This document shows, piece after piece, positions 20,767 to 32,558 of a stretch of DNA of 64,000 nucleotides. This DNA comes from Diaporthe sp. PMI_573 (taxonomy: Eukaryota > Ascomycota > Sordariomycetes > Diaporthales > Diaporthaceae): the NCBI GenBank assembly GCA_021399435.1, contig JAJTUP010000003.1, positions 744,001-808,000 of the forward strand. Direction: 5' to 3'. Made by a program: the position numbers and the translations under genes. The notes below the pieces were generated by a model. That model worked only from the letters and a program-made list of their open reading frames with translations, did not search any database and was not told the origin of the DNA. How positions within the stretch are numbered: the first letter of the stretch is position 1; every line of letters begins with the position of its first letter.

Positions 20767-21597
20767 TCAGTCGCAGTCCTCACACTCCCGCTTGCTCTCA
20801 CACGCGGCCGTCGCCTCGGCGGCGGCCTCGCTCGACCCCGGGTACCCCGCGCCCGCAGGGCCCGCGGCCTCCAGCTCTGCCCTGGACGGCCTGGCCTTCT
20901 GGGGCTGCTGCTGCTGGCCCTCCGTGCCTGTCTTTAGCTCACTGGCGGTGGCGGCGGGTCCAGCAGCAGGGTCAGCAGCAGCAGCATTAGGCCTGGCGTG
21001 GTTCCTGTCGACGTGCCCGAGGTCCAGGCCGGGCTCGATGACGTCCCTCACGCGGCGCTTCAGCTCCTTGGTCTCGGGGAAGCCGCCGTCTGTCTTGCGG
21101 TCCCAGAGGACTGTGCGGGCGGGGGCGATGCCTTCACCTGCTCCTGCTCCTGGTTGTGGTGTTTGTTGTGAGGAGGAGGAGGAAGAAGGAGGAGGGGAGT
21201 GGAAGATCTCGACTGTGAAGGTCCCGCCTGTGGATGGCTGGAGAGCTACCTCACCCAACGAGGTTGAGAATGTTGAGAGGAGCTCTTGGGCGTACTGCAT
21301 GCGTGGGAGGTTGGTTTGGTTAGACTTTAAGAGTGGCCGGGCTTATTATGGGTGGAGATGTGTGTGCTTGGAGTGGCTGAGTGATAGAGACAGAGAGGCG
21401 AGTGCCGGACGTACATATGCTGCTCTTAACATCCATTTGCATCTAGTCACTGGTCAGTCCTCGTCACTTGCTTCAATATGGTCAGATGTGAGAGCTGGGT
21501 TCTGTTCCCGCCGGGCGTGTGGGACTTACTGAGTGCAGAACTTGATGGTCACTCGAGGCAGCGGGTAAGGTGCCCCGGTATCGACGCCGTCCGCCAT
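20767..21597 (-). CDS. Rdx/SelW-like thioredoxin-fold protein
   Basis: Three exons (21530-21597, 21415-21442, 20767-21294) join in frame to 207 residues. The start follows M-A-D-G; the redox motif C-T-Q-C is at residues 21-24, followed by K-W and an R-A-A-Y-Y-A-Q-E-L-L helix, the hallmark of the Rdx family (selenoprotein W/T/H-like, here with Cys instead of Sec). The core ends with the typical D-G-G-F-P-E strand and helix near residue 110. The C-terminal third is low complexity (Gln/Ala/Gly/Pro) and ends in a Cys/Glu-rich tail with C-E-D-C-D, absent from compact family members. Family members are thought to act in thiol redox control; the exact substrate is unknown. Confidence in the exon junctions is high because they restore the motif exactly. 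Confidence 0.9.
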
Positions 21598-22842
21598 GGC
21601 CGGATAGGGTTTATGAATGAATAAATACGACGGGCCTTGGATCGTTGATGCCGGGGCCGAGAGACGCTTGTCCACTGTCGTCCTCGGGTATGTCAAAGAC
21701 GCAATTGTCCGCCTCGGAGAGAAAAGGTTCTGAATGCTACACTGTTCCCGGCGATGAGTTAAAAGGTGTGGTTGCAGCCGGACGGTCGTCAATGGGGAGC
21801 TTTGCTCCGAGACCGTTGGTGGGGGGAGGTGTGAGGTGAGAGGGTGGGAAACCCCTGGCCGACCCAGCGCACCGGAGCCCAGCCCGGTACCGTTTTTTGA
21901 TCGCCTCGGAACCAGACGGTCGGGGCGGACGCCCACCAGTTGTCAGCAATTTGAATTTGATCGTGGCTTCAACGGCGTCTGTACTAGATGCCGTAACCGT
22001 TACAATGAAAAGTCATCGTCCAAGTTGTTCAATGCTGAGAGTTCTAGGAGGCACCATTCAATTGATCCGTATTGCATCCAGGACACTTTCACATACATCG
22101 TTACAATAACGCAGCCACATTCTCGAAAATGCGAAAATGCCATTATGGAGGCCCCTGTAGCTTAAATACCGGTACCCTGTTATCCTATAGTTTATCATAC
22201 AGGAGGCTTTCTTATAGGTGGCTTTCCTATAGGAGCTTTTTATATAGGAGGTTACGCCATAGGTTGTTGTCCCATAGGACGTTATTCCATTGGGAGGGGG
22301 GGTCTTTCATAAGAATTTGAATCTCACAAGAAGTTGGACATTCAGAAATGCCCAGGTGGTCTACTATATATATGGTGGCGTAGCGGACCGCGAGCAAAGC
22401 TCGTATATATCATGATAAGGAACAGCACAAACGAAGGTCCCAGAGGGTCTCTACGGTTGAAATATTTTAGACCTGGCTTCTATCCCGTAGCATCCAGTCA
22501 TTCCTTGCATACCACGTGCACAATTTATGAACGCTCCCTTCCAAGAGACCATTTGACAGTCACGTCAGTACACAGCGATCACATTCAAGTATTGAGAGAT
22601 ATGAGGTACCAGAAAACACGCATCAATTTTGAGCCTGCCCCAACTCCAGAAACTTGTCTAGCCTTTAACCGAGACAAAGAGGGTATCAACATGTGCAGCA
22701 AAACTGGTAAGATATGTGATGATGATCCACAACCGCCCTCCACGCACGCGTTGCTATCACCAACAGCCAATATCGACAGGTCGAGCCACCTCGGAGAACC
22801 AACTCGCGATCAACCATGCCGAGTTCTTTCAGCCACCAGTCC
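21598..22842. other. Intergenic with 15-bp minisatellite
   Basis: This separates the Rdx start from the stop of the Ecp2-like gene; both are on the minus strand. Apart from the tandem repeat at about 22187-22303 and TATATA runs near 22366 and 22400, I see no feature. Confidence 0.5.
22187..22303. repeat. Degenerate 15-bp tandem repeat
   Basis: Six to seven units of a 15-bp motif follow each other, beginning ATAGG/ACAGG and ending in a pyrimidine-rich stretch: 22199-22213, 22214-22228, 22229-22243, 22244-22258, 22259-22273, 22274-22288 and a diverged copy after. Because the unit is a multiple of three, both strands can read through it as a pentapeptide repeat (minus strand: x-x-S/T-S/T-Y). 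Confidence 0.8.
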
Positions 22843-23619
22843 TCACTCACTGTAAACCTTCCACTCCACGCCCGCAGAAGAAGGATCCCGATTGCAGTCC
22901 ATCTTGCCCCGTACTGATGGCAACTTGTCACCACCATTGTCATATTGTGAAATCACTGAGTTGATGATATCGCTGACGTCCTGGTTGCCAATCCTGTGTG
23001 CGCAGTCAGCCTCCTGGCCAGCAAAAAAAACGTGACGTCACCCAATAGGCCAAGGAGTAGAAGAGAGAGAGACGGAGGGACGAGGAAGGGCATGACTTAC
23101 GGTATCGTCCCAGTAGACGAGTCGGCATGCCGGACCGCGAGGACGCAAGACTCGACCCGCGCGAACTCCTCCCACGAGTCGGCCGAGCCGAACGCAGTCA
23201 CAAACCATAGCCCGTCCCTGTCCTTGACGTAGTCGAGGAACGTCCTGCAGTGGTTCACCAAGGGGCCTTCGTCGTCCTCGCTCGTCTCGAAGCTGCTGTC
23301 GCCGCACAGGCCCTGGGACGACTTGGCGTTCATCCATGTGACTGTGGCCAGGAGCGCGTGAGCTTTTTTATACTTCTCCGGGGGTTAACATGGGGGAGTG
23401 GGACGACGCGGGAGTGGTAGGGAGGAGGAGGGGGAGGAGCTTACAGTCGCGCCGTTCCAGCCGGTCGTCCTCGCGGACGGTGTCCCTACCAAGACCGATG
23501 CTGCGATGGACGGGGCTAGAGTGGGCGTGCGCGGTGACAGAGGGGCCCACGGGGTGGCCAGCTGCGATGCCGACGAGGGCCAGGAGGACGGCTCCGAGGA
23601 TGGTGGCGAGCCGTGACAT
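22843..23619 (-). CDS. Ecp2-like (Hce2-type) small secreted protein
   Basis: Exons 23445-23619, 23101-23341 and 22843-22993 join in frame to 188 residues. Residues 1 to about 21 form a signal peptide (hydrophobic L/A/V core, small residues at the cleavage site). A linker follows, ending in a dibasic R-R at 56-57, a likely Kex2 site. The mature part has L-C-G-D-S-S-F, then W-F at mid-domain, a further Cys before a V-L-A-V strand, a D-V-S-D-I-I helix and a final Cys in K-M-D-C. This is the four-cysteine Hce2 pattern of the Ecp2 effector family. Ecp2 proteins of plant pathogens are secreted virulence factors that can provoke host cell death; homologues also occur in non-pathogens. Near the stop, a GTGAGT could act as a donor for an extra C-terminal exon. 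Confidence 0.85.
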
Positions 23620-25781
23620 GTTGCTTGACGGCTGGAGGGGGAGGGCTCGCTCGTTGCTGGTGAGCTATTCGAGATGTCTGCTTCAGTGCCCAGGGAAGAA
23701 GGCACGAGAGCCGCCAGAGCTTGGTCGTAAGTGGTTTATGTATCGCGAGGAACAGACGCGTCGATCAGGAACAAATGGAGCTGGGAGGGCGTTGGAATGC
23801 GCGTGTCTTGAAACCGCGGCAACTCGTGTGTTGGGGAGAATAGAACCTCAGGAATCGCTCCGCAGCCAGGAGGGAGATTGGGAGGCTACTTTATCTCCCA
23901 GAGAGCTGTTGGGCAGGTGATGGAAGGAGAGAGACGAGCGGACGATCGCCCCATATGCGGCCGAGGTGGACAATGGGGGTTCAAGGTCGTGCGCTTGAGG
24001 CCGGTGATGATCAGTTGAGTTGCCGTGCAGCACATATTCCAAGACTACCAGTCACGAAAGGCCGTGACAAACGGACAATGCTATTGACCCCTGCTTTCCT
24101 GCCGTTGAACCACTCCGTCCTTCCTGCCCGACGAGCTGGGTCTTGCCACTGTGAAGTCCTTTTCTCTCTAATCTACCCCACAATGTCACTGCTCGAATGA
24201 CCGGGACTCACTCGCGACTGCCTTTTGGACCAGGGAAACGGGAATTGGCGCTGGGAATGAGGGTGAACACTGGGGCCCTGCACACCGGAATGATACTAGA
24301 TTCCACCCACGTGCTGTTGCGTGAGACATCGTTCACGAAAACGGACAGACTAGCGACTCCAAGCCTGGGACTGAAAGAGCACAGCAGGAGATAGGCCTGG
24401 GACATCCTCGGTGAACAAGAGCCCGCGCCAGTGGTAGCCCAAGAGCATGCCGTATCCTGCACATGTGAAAGGGGAGGTATGCGACTGATCCACATCTGAA
24501 TGTGCCCCAAGGGTCCATCCTGATCTAAAGTGGTAAGAGTGTCACCAGGGGGAGATGGAGAAGCCCGTGCAGTTAGTAAAGTCGAGTCGCACACTGGAGC
24601 AACCCAGCTCTACTCCACGCCGTTGTCCCACCCACCTTCGAAAAGAAGAGAGAACGAGACCGGAGAGAAAAGAAGCTGGGCGCGGGCAGGCGGCGCGGAC
24701 GGGCGCAGAACACCCGTCGCACAGGAAACGAGGAGCCCTCCCCGGCGCCCGGAAGTCGTCACCTCCCTCCTTCTCCCTGGGCCCGTGCGTGCGTGCGCGT
24801 GTGCAAAAGTTGTCTCGGGAAGCTCTCAAGGTTGTCCGCGGGCCGCACCAAACACATTGCACGAGGGGAACACTGGGACCACCGGCTCTGTGTCGTGCGG
24901 CTCGTCGGCGTGGCTGGAGACTTGGGAGCGTGGGGAAAAGATGCGTGGGCTCGTCTCTCTGGTTCAAGGCATGTGTGGATTCACAGCGCAGACAATGATC
25001 TCGAGACGGTACCAATCTGTGGCATGGCCTCTCGTTGGGCTCCAAAAATCAAACTTGATAACTTCAAGAGCACTTACCGTACGAAATGACATGATGTATG
25101 CACTGTTGCAAAAGGCAATCATGGCAAAATGCCCACACCGCACCCGCGCCGCGCCTGAGCAGACAAAGCCGAAGAAGATATTCGTCGTGACAGAGGTGGT
25201 ATTCACGTTTTGGAGAGGCCTAGACTGACGAGGTACAAGTGAAGAAATAGTGTGACGCAGTATTAATAGCATGCAGAATTATCGCTCTTGCCGGTATCCA
25301 CAAAGCCCATAAGCAAGAGGTTGTATGAAGAAATAAAAAACAAGACCATTATCGTAACCGCCCCAAGTGAGAGGCTCTCCTCCCACGGATTCCACGGGCC
25401 CAGGGCGAGTACGACGGCGAAAGGTCGGGGGAGTCGTGGGCGGGTATATCGGGTCTGGCCCTTCTGTTTTCACTGGGGAACCGCCGAGTTTGCTCCCCCT
25501 TTCGTCGTTCGTTTCGTGCTCGCTCCTATGCCCTTTCTGTCCCATGGCCCTGACGGCCAAAGGGGGGTCTCGCAGGGGTTCCGTTTTCCGAGTGTCAACG
25601 CCGGCCGAGCAAACAAATAAAGCACAAGGCAAAGCGCAAGGTGTCCTCCCCGGGGCGTCGCCGTCGCCGTCGCCGTCGCCGTTCGTGTGTCTCGAAGATT
25701 GCCGCTCATCGCTCGGGCTTTTCCATCGTCTCGAGATCCCTTAGAAACATCGCATCCATCGTTGATTTATCGTCGCGGATA
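23620..25781. other. Intergenic region, no supported gene
   Basis: Long overlapping frames on both strands at 24.5-25.6 kb (up to 232 codons, plus strand) have no domain and biased composition; I consider them accidental. A (GTCGCC)n hexanucleotide run sits at about 25659-25681. Confidence 0.45.
25655..25682. repeat. GTCGCC microsatellite
   Basis: Four consecutive copies of CGTCGC/GTCGCC, just downstream of the G-gamma stop. Confidence 0.7.
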
Positions 25782-26129
25782 TTACATGACCAGACAGCAA
25801 CCTCCGCTCTGTTGTGGTGCGTAAGGGTCCTCGCCCTTTGGCACGACACCCCATACGGTGACGACCATGTAATCTCTAGTGCTGTTACAGTAGGCAATGA
25901 TGCTGTGGGGGGGGGGGCCTCGTGTCAGCGTGTGGTGCGTCGTTCACGTCCGCTCGGTCGAATCTTACCTTTTGCTTGCTTGGCTGACGGGGATACGTTC
26001 TCGTTCCAGGTCCTCGCGGAGGCGGTTGTTGAGCTCGGTAAGGCGGCGCAGCTTCAGGTCTGCCATGCTCTGCTTGTTCTTCTTGATCTGGGTCGGGTCG
26101 CCGACATCACGGGAAGTGTACTGAGGCAT
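25782..26129 (-). CDS. Heterotrimeric G-protein gamma subunit
   Basis: Exons 25969-26129 and 25782-25902 give 93 residues, the usual length for filamentous-fungal G-gamma. The start M-P-Q-Y-T-S-R-D-V-G matches the conserved N-terminus. A helical region with L-R-R-L-T-E-L-N-N-R-L would form the coiled coil with G-beta. The C-terminus C-C-L-V-M is a CAAX box (farnesylation) preceded by a Cys for palmitoylation, which anchors the G-beta-gamma dimer at the plasma membrane. Frame is also open upstream to an ATG at 26309, which would add 60 residues; I prefer the shorter start because of conservation. A GTAAGT at about 26585 suggests a spliced 5' leader. Confidence 0.93.
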
Positions 26130-28812
26130 GTTGGTAGGGTGAGATGAGTTTGATGCCGAATTGGCCCGGTTGCGAGAAGGTCGTCGGGGAGATGAAGAAT
26201 GTGCGGAGTCAGAGCCCCCAAGTGCTAGGTCGGGTCGGGCTGGCGACTGAGGTATTGCGTGATGGCGGAGTCGATCCTTGTCCCTGTCTTGGTCCTGTTG
26301 TTCGAACATGGCGATGGTTAGTAATGCTTTCGGGGGGGGGGGGAGATTGGCGATTGAGGCCGGGGCTGGTTTGACGAAGAACGGGTGACGGGAGGGGATG
26401 GTTTGATGTTGTCTCTCGTTCGGAGGGTCGGGAGGGCAGGGCTAGGCTGTGCTGTGCTGTGCTGGCGGATCACCAGTCTCTGATGGTGAGGTTTGACAAA
26501 CGGTAGGACAGTAGGATGATTGGCAACCGATCGGGTGTTGGAGTGCCAGGGCTGCACAAGGAGAGGAAAAAGGGTGTGACTTACGATTGAGGCTCGGTAA
26601 GAAGTGCGGGCAGGTATTGGTGGGCGATAAAAGGAGAGGACGGCGGGTTGGATTGGATTGGATTGGAATGTGCAAAGGAGGGAATGAGGAATTGGAGGAC
26701 GACGACAACACGCTCTGATGAAGCTGTGCAGTGCAGCATGTACAGCGAGCGGTAACGAGTAGCGGGTTGGGAAGAGGAGAAGCCGGCCTGGCCTGGGAGA
26801 GCAGCCGGGTGCTGCTGCGGTCGATCAGGTAAGCGGGTGGATCCAGTCCAGGGACAAGAAGAGCGAGCACACGGAGTAGACGCAAGTACCGTACACAACA
26901 GGAAGGGCGGGCGGAGGTGGGCTCGGGTATGGGGGGAGAAGTGCCTACCTGGACCAGGTACCTGAAGGGGCCTGGGGGAGAGTTGGGGTTCTTCCGGGCA
27001 GCTTTGGCTGTGCGGTGAGGGCCTGCACACACCGTCTATCCACCTGGGTAGGTGAGGTGAGATGCTCTGCGCTGCACTGCAACACTGCAATCAGGGTTGG
27101 CCTGGCCGGGTGGTGGGTGGTCAGGGGTCAAGAGCTGTCGTGCTCCCGGGGCTGGGGGCTTTGAGCTGGGGCTGGAGCTGCAATCAAGCAGGTAGCACTG
27201 GGTTTCTTGTTCTCCCTTGGCAGAATGGGCTTATGAGAGCTTGAGCTGACCGCGACCACACACACACACGCTCACAGACACACACGGGAAAGAGGAGACT
27301 GACTCTACGACGACGCAAGGGGAGGGGGAAAAAGGAATAAAAGAATCAGAAAAGAAAAGGCGGCCGGGATCTCGCTTTGGGAGATGGGCAGCAGGCAAAA
27401 GGAGAATACGCGAACCAAGCCCAGATTGGAGAGCGGCGATTGGCTCGGAAACAGGTCGATGAGATTGCAGCTGGACATGGCTCCAACGGTAGGACGGACC
27501 AAGGGCCCTTCCGCCTCCCTCCGCCAGCCCGCCTGCAACAGTACATCATTGGGCCAGTGGACCACCAGCCCAGCCCAGCCCAGCCCTCCCGGTCTTCTGG
27601 GGCCCGCCTGGGCCCTCCTGCCAATTGCCAATTGCCCTCCTCGGCCTTCTCCCCACTTTCCACCCCATCACGGAAATGAGACTCTGAGTTGCCCATTTGT
27701 CTCACCGTTTGAAGAGATTGTGGGAAGCCTGAACGGCAATCACACACACGCGTGTTTTTTTTTTATTACACAGTAACGAACTTGAGCCCTACTTGAGGAT
27801 CCAAGACCCCATCCCTTCCTACATACTATGGACTCCGGTATATTCGCCTGAGATTAGCGTGCATCTCAGACAGGAAGGAAAAAGGCGAGAAAGGTCTTGG
27901 CGAGGCGTTTCGTGTACTCGTCTGCCCGCGTACATAGTATGATATTCGCAGCTGTCATGCACCTACCCTTACTCGTATACTATATATACTTTAAAGCAAG
28001 AGGTGTCTGGGTGTCTGGTGTCTAGTCTCTGGTCTCTAACCTCTGACTTGTGTTGAAGCTTATCAAACTCTCAGTCTCACCTGTCCCGTCGGAGAAAACC
28101 TTGGTGCATCCGAGCGCGAGGCGGGAGGGAACACGCTAGTCTTTGTCAGGAGAGAGCACATGTTGCAATTATCCGGAATGTCTTTATTAAGGAGTTTCTC
28201 CTTACACAGATAGTACTGTAAACCTCACATAATGCTCGAATGGCGGGGTACTCCCAAAAACGCCCCATGCCAGTACCCATGCCGCTCACACTAGTGTTTG
28301 CTGCCTGGCGTGTTCCGCGTCCGTCCTTTGACCAGCTGCATCACGAACCGAGCAGTCTTTCTCCCCAGCCAAACGATATTTCCAAATCGATCCCATGAAT
28401 TAGATATTCTGTCAGCCCATGATTAATACCCTCGACTGCATGTCCTTCTTGCTGGCGGCTGCACATTTCAAGAGCGAGATGAGGTGCACGTGACTTGAAA
28501 CTTTCCGAAACCGGACTAGCGGAATCGCACAACTCGCACCAGCTGGACCAGGGCAAACCCGCTGCCTCTCCCGGCCCAGGTTTTTTTTTGCAGCCAGGCA
28601 GAGTTTTGAGTCGGCCGGGCCTATTTTGCTGTCTGTCACAGCCTCGACCTGACTGCCAGTCCGTCCCGTCAGACAGGCAGATTTTCCAACGAGAATCAAC
28701 AGAGCCAAAGTCCACATCGACTTTCGGTCTTGAGGCGAATTCTGTTGACTCCCTCCTCCCGACACAACAACCCACCCGCCCCTGAGGAGAGACCACACAC
28801 ACTCTGCCCAGC
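26130..28812. other. Divergent intergenic region, G-gamma and eIF3a leaders
   Basis: This 2.7 kb separates two divergently transcribed genes. The left part is probably the long spliced leader of the G-gamma mRNA. It contains a G10 run near 26332, GATTG repeats at 26650 and a CACACA run at about 27257. No other gene is supported. Confidence 0.5.
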
Positions 28813-31800
28813 ATGCCGCCCCCGCCGCATCAAAAACCCGAGAATGTTCTCAAACGCGCCCACGAGCTCATCGGCGTCGGCCAGGCTCCTGCCGCCCTGA
28901 CCCTGCTGCACGAGCACATCACCTCAAAGCGGTCACGAAATGTCCCCATCGCGTCGCTGGAGCCCGTCATGCTCCTCCTCGTCGAGCTGTCCGTCGAGCA
29001 GAAGAAGGGCAAGCTGACCAAGGATGCCATGTACCAATACAAGAACATCGCCCAGAACAGCAACATCGGCACCATCGAGCTGGTCCTTAAGAAGTTCCTC
29101 GAGCTCGCTGCCGACAAGGTCACCGCCGCCCAGGCCAAGGCCGACGAGGTTCAGTCAACCATCGAGGCAACCACCGGCGAGGCCGGCGTGGATGACCTCG
29201 AGGCCACCGAGACGCCAGAGTCCATCCTGCTCGCCACCGTCTCTGGCGAGCAGTCCAAGGACCGCACCGACCGCGCCATCGTCACCCCATGGCTTAAGTT
29301 CCTCTGGGAGGCATACCGGACCGTCCTCGACATCCTCAGAAACAATGCCCGCCTCGAGATCCTCTACCAGAGCACCGCCATGCAGGCCTTCGACTTCTGC
29401 CTCAAGTACACCCGCAAGACCGAGTTCCGCCGCCTGTGCGAGCTGCTCCGCAACCACGTCCAGACCGCTGCCAAGTACTCTCAGCAGATGCACGCTATCA
29501 ACCTGAACGACCCTGACACGCTGCAGCGTCACCTGGAGACTCGCTTTCAACAGCTGAACGTGGCCGTCGAGCTGGAGCTGTGGCAGGAGGCCTTCCGCAG
29601 CGTCGAGGATATCCACACCCTTCTCAACCTGAGCAAGCGCCCACCAAAGAACATCATGATGGCCAACTACTACGAGAAGCTCACTCGCATCTTCCTCGTT
29701 GGCGAGAACTACCTGTTCCACGCCGCTGCCTGGTCCCGTTACTACCAGCTTCTCCGCCAGTCCGCCACCGCTGTCGCGACCGGCCAGAGCAAGAAGTCCG
29801 ACAACCCCGCGGCTACCGAGGCCGACCTGCAGAAGGCGGCTTCCTTCGTCCTGCTGTCGGCTCTGTCCATCCCCGTCATCAGCACCACGAGATCTCGTGG
29901 TGCCATGGTCGACTTCGACGAGGCTAGAAAGAACAAGAACTCGCGTCTGACTCACCTGCTGGGCATGAACTCGGCGCCCACCCGTGCTGTCCTCTTCCAG
30001 GACATCCGTGCCAAGCAGCTCATCCGCCGTGTGCGCCCCGAGATCCGGGACCTCTACAACATCCTTGAGGTTGATTTCCACCCGCTCTCCATCTGCGAGA
30101 AGATCTCGCCGATCCTGGCGCAGATCGGCGCAGACCCTGACATGCAGAAGTACGTGCTGCCTCTGCAACAGGTCATCCTGACGCGGTTGTTCCAGCAGCT
30201 GTCCCAGGTGTACGAGACTGTCGACCTGGATTACGTCGAGGGTCTTGCCAAGTTCCCCGAACCCTTCCAGGTCACCCGTGCTACCATTGAGAAGTTCATC
30301 ATGAATGGCAACAAGAAGGGCGACCTCGCCATTCGCATGGACCACGCCACCGGTGTGCTGAGCTTTGACAAGGACATTTTCTCGTCGGCCAAGGCTGCCA
30401 GTGCTGGTGCTGCGGGCGGCTCTGCCGAGGCCGATGCTGGCATAGGCTCTGTTCAGAGGCTGCAGAGCACCCCCGCAGAGATCGTGCGGACTCAGTTGAC
30501 TCGGCTGTTCAGGACCCTGCACACCACCTGCTACTACATCGACCCCACGTTCAATGAGGACCGCATCAAGGCTCGCCAGGCGGCCCTCGCTCGGGCCAAG
30601 GCAGGCGCTGACGAGGAGCACCAGGACATTTTGGCCCGCAAGGAGATCATCCAGAAGCGTAAGGAGCAGGCCTCTGAGATCCGCGCGCGCATCGAGCGGG
30701 AGAACGCAAACGCCAAGCGTCTCCGTGAGCAGCAGCTGCAGGAGGCCGAGTCGCAACGGTTGCAGCAGGAGCTCAAGGAGCGTGAGCAGAGGAGGTTGCA
30801 GAAGGAGCGGGAGGAGATCCACAAGATCGAGATCGAGAACACCATCAAGGAGCTCAAGATCGGAACCAAGCAGCTCGGTATTGACCCTGATGACCTTGCC
30901 AACCTGGACAGCAGCCGTCTCCGCGCCATCAAGCTCGCCCAGCTGGAGCGCGAGAAGAACGACGTCAATGAGAAGCTGCGCGTCACTGGCAAGCGTATCG
31001 ATCACCTTGAGCGTGCCTTCCGTAAGGAGGAGGCCAAGAAGCTGGGTGAGGACTACGAGAGGCAGCGCGCCGAGGATCTCGCCGCCTATGAGAAGACCAA
31101 GAAGGAGACTCTGATCGAGGCCAAGCGAAAGCACGAGGAGGCGGTGGAGCTGAAGCACCGTGTGGAACGTCTTGTTCCCTTCTACGAGAGGTTCAAGGAG
31201 AACCTGTATGAGCGTCGTCGCGACGAGTTCGACAAGAAGCGTCGTGATGCAGACAGGGAGATGGAGAAGGCGATCGCCGCACGCAAGAAGGAGGTGCGGG
31301 ACAAGAAGATCCGCGAGAAGAGGGAGCGCGAGGAGAAGGAGCGGGCTCTGCGGGAGGCCGAGGAGAAGGCCGCCCGCGAGAAGGAAGAGCGCGAGCAGCG
31401 CGAGGCCCAGCGTCGCGAGGAGATGGCACGGATCAAGGCGCAGCGCGACTCGGAGCGCCAGGAGTCCCTGGAGAAGGCGGCACTACAGGCTCGCCGCGAG
31501 GAGGAGGCTCTGGCACGAAGGCAAAAGGAGAAGGAGCAAGCTCGCGGCCTCCCTGTCCGCGGAGCACCGCTGGAGCGCTCCGACTCGGCCGACCGGCCGT
31601 CTGCTGGCCCGCCTCGTCTGGCCCTGGCTGGTGGCAAGCCCAGCTGGCGTGAGCGCCAGGCTGCGAAGGAGGCGGCCGGTGAGGACACTTCTACGGACGC
31701 ACCTCCCGCGCGTGCCACTCCTCCCCCACCATTTGAGCGAGCTGAGCGAGCCGAGCGAGCCGAGCGAGCCCCGCCTGTCGAGCGGGCTCCTCCGGTCGAG

Positions 31801-32079
31801 CGTACCGACTCGGGCGAGCGACCCTCCGGACCTCCGCGTCTCAACTTGGCCGGGCGCGGTGGCAAGCCTGCCAGCAGCTGGCGTGACCGTGAGGCTGCCA
31901 AGCGTGAAACAGGTGGCGATGCTGCTGGTGACTCGGAGCGAAGCGCACATCCCCCGGCTCGCCAGGGCTCTGGCAGGGGTGAGAATGGAAGGGACACTCC
32001 CCCCACTGAGTCCCTGACGGCCTCGCGTGCCCCCGGGAAATGGGTTCCAAGGCACCTTCGGGACCAAGCTGGCCAGTAG
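28813..32079 (+). CDS. Translation initiation factor eIF3 subunit A
   Basis: A single exon encodes 1088 residues matching the largest eIF3 scaffold subunit (yeast TIF32/RPG1). The N-terminus [16 protein letters not shown] is characteristic. Helical repeats and the PCI domain occupy roughly residues 1-510; a long charged helical region with many R/E/K repeats (about 590-920) corresponds to the spectrin-like part that contacts eIF3b and the 40S subunit. The tail is Pro/Arg-rich, with E-R-A repeats and two copies of a G-P-P-R-L-x-L-A-G...S-W-R-x-R-x-A-A-K module near residues 930 and 1006. It acts in the cytosol in 43S pre-initiation complex assembly. Gene NIP7 follows 480 nt downstream on the same strand. 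Confidence 0.97.
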   Translation: MPPPPHQKPENVLKRAHELIGVGQAPAALTLLHEHITSKRSRNVPIASLEPVMLLLVELSVEQKKGKLTKDAMYQYKNIAQNSNIGTIELVLKKFLELAADKVTAAQAKADEVQSTIEATTGEAGVDDLEATETPESILLATVSGEQSKDRTDRAIVTPWLKFLWEAYRTVLDILRNNARLEILYQSTAMQAFDFCLKYTRKTEFRRLCELLRNHVQTAAKYSQQMHAINLNDPDTLQRHLETRFQQLNVAVELELWQEAFRSVEDIHTLLNLSKRPPKNIMMANYYEKLTRIFLVGENYLFHAAAWSRYYQLLRQSATAVATGQSKKSDNPAATEADLQKAASFVLLSALSIPVISTTRSRGAMVDFDEARKNKNSRLTHLLGMNSAPTRAVLFQDIRAKQLIRRVRPEIRDLYNILEVDFHPLSICEKISPILAQIGADPDMQKYVLPLQQVILTRLFQQLSQVYETVDLDYVEGLAKFPEPFQVTRATIEKFIMNGNKKGDLAIRMDHATGVLSFDKDIFSSAKAASAGAAGGSAEADAGIGSVQRLQSTPAEIVRTQLTRLFRTLHTTCYYIDPTFNEDRIKARQAALARAKAGADEEHQDILARKEIIQKRKEQASEIRARIERENANAKRLREQQLQEAESQRLQQELKEREQRRLQKEREEIHKIEIENTIKELKIGTKQLGIDPDDLANLDSSRLRAIKLAQLEREKNDVNEKLRVTGKRIDHLERAFRKEEAKKLGEDYERQRAEDLAAYEKTKKETLIEAKRKHEEAVELKHRVERLVPFYERFKENLYERRRDEFDKKRRDADREMEKAIAARKKEVRDKKIREKREREEKERALREAEEKAAREKEEREQREAQRREEMARIKAQRDSERQESLEKAALQARREEEALARRQKEKEQARGLPVRGAPLERSDSADRPSAGPPRLALAGGKPSWRERQAAKEAAGEDTSTDAPPARATPPPPFERAERAERAERAPPVERAPPVERTDSGERPSGPPRLNLAGRGGKPASSWRDREAAKRETGGDAAGDSERSAHPPARQGSGRGENGRDTPPTESLTASRAPGKWVPRHLRDQAGQ

Positions 32080-32558
32080 ATCAGTTCATGAAGTAACGTG
32101 CCCCAGGAGTTATACAGGATGCAGTCACTGTCTATTGTGGAGGGGTTTTATGTTTTAGGTAGCAGTCGCGGTCTAGAGAATGAAGCGATGGTGCATCCCC
32201 GACCGATGTCAAATCTGTTATAGTAAAAAGTTGCCGTGATGTGGTTTCTCGCTGCCCTTTCAAATACCATATCTGCCAACAGGCAGGCTACAACTTCAAT
32301 TTCTTAACAGAATATATGGCGACAAGAAGAAATCAAGCAAGGTCTCATTTTTAGGTACTTGATTTAGTAGTCCCGAGGCAGGTAGGGACGGCCGAATCTT
32401 CACGAGGCCTCGAGGCTAAAGGTGGGACGGTCTTATCTTATCGGCGAGGCTGTAACGTTTTTCTTGTTCGCCCGTCGCATTCGTTTTCCGGCCAATACCG
32501 TACCAACGCCAAACGAACAGTCCTCGTCCGCTGCCGTACGGTCAGCCACTCAGTCAAG
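32080..32558. other. Intergenic, eIF3a 3' UTR and NIP7 promoter
   Basis: A short tandem intergenic stretch. No other feature is seen. Confidence 0.6.

Noticed and set aside
24530..25228. Overlapping long frames on both strands
   Set aside because: Low-complexity composition, no domain, and the frames mirror each other. I treat the region as non-coding.
29155..31158. A 667-codon open frame on the minus strand
   Set aside because: It lies antisense within the eIF3a gene and is Leu/Val/Asp-rich, as expected from the complement of its GC-rich codons. There is no domain or separate support.
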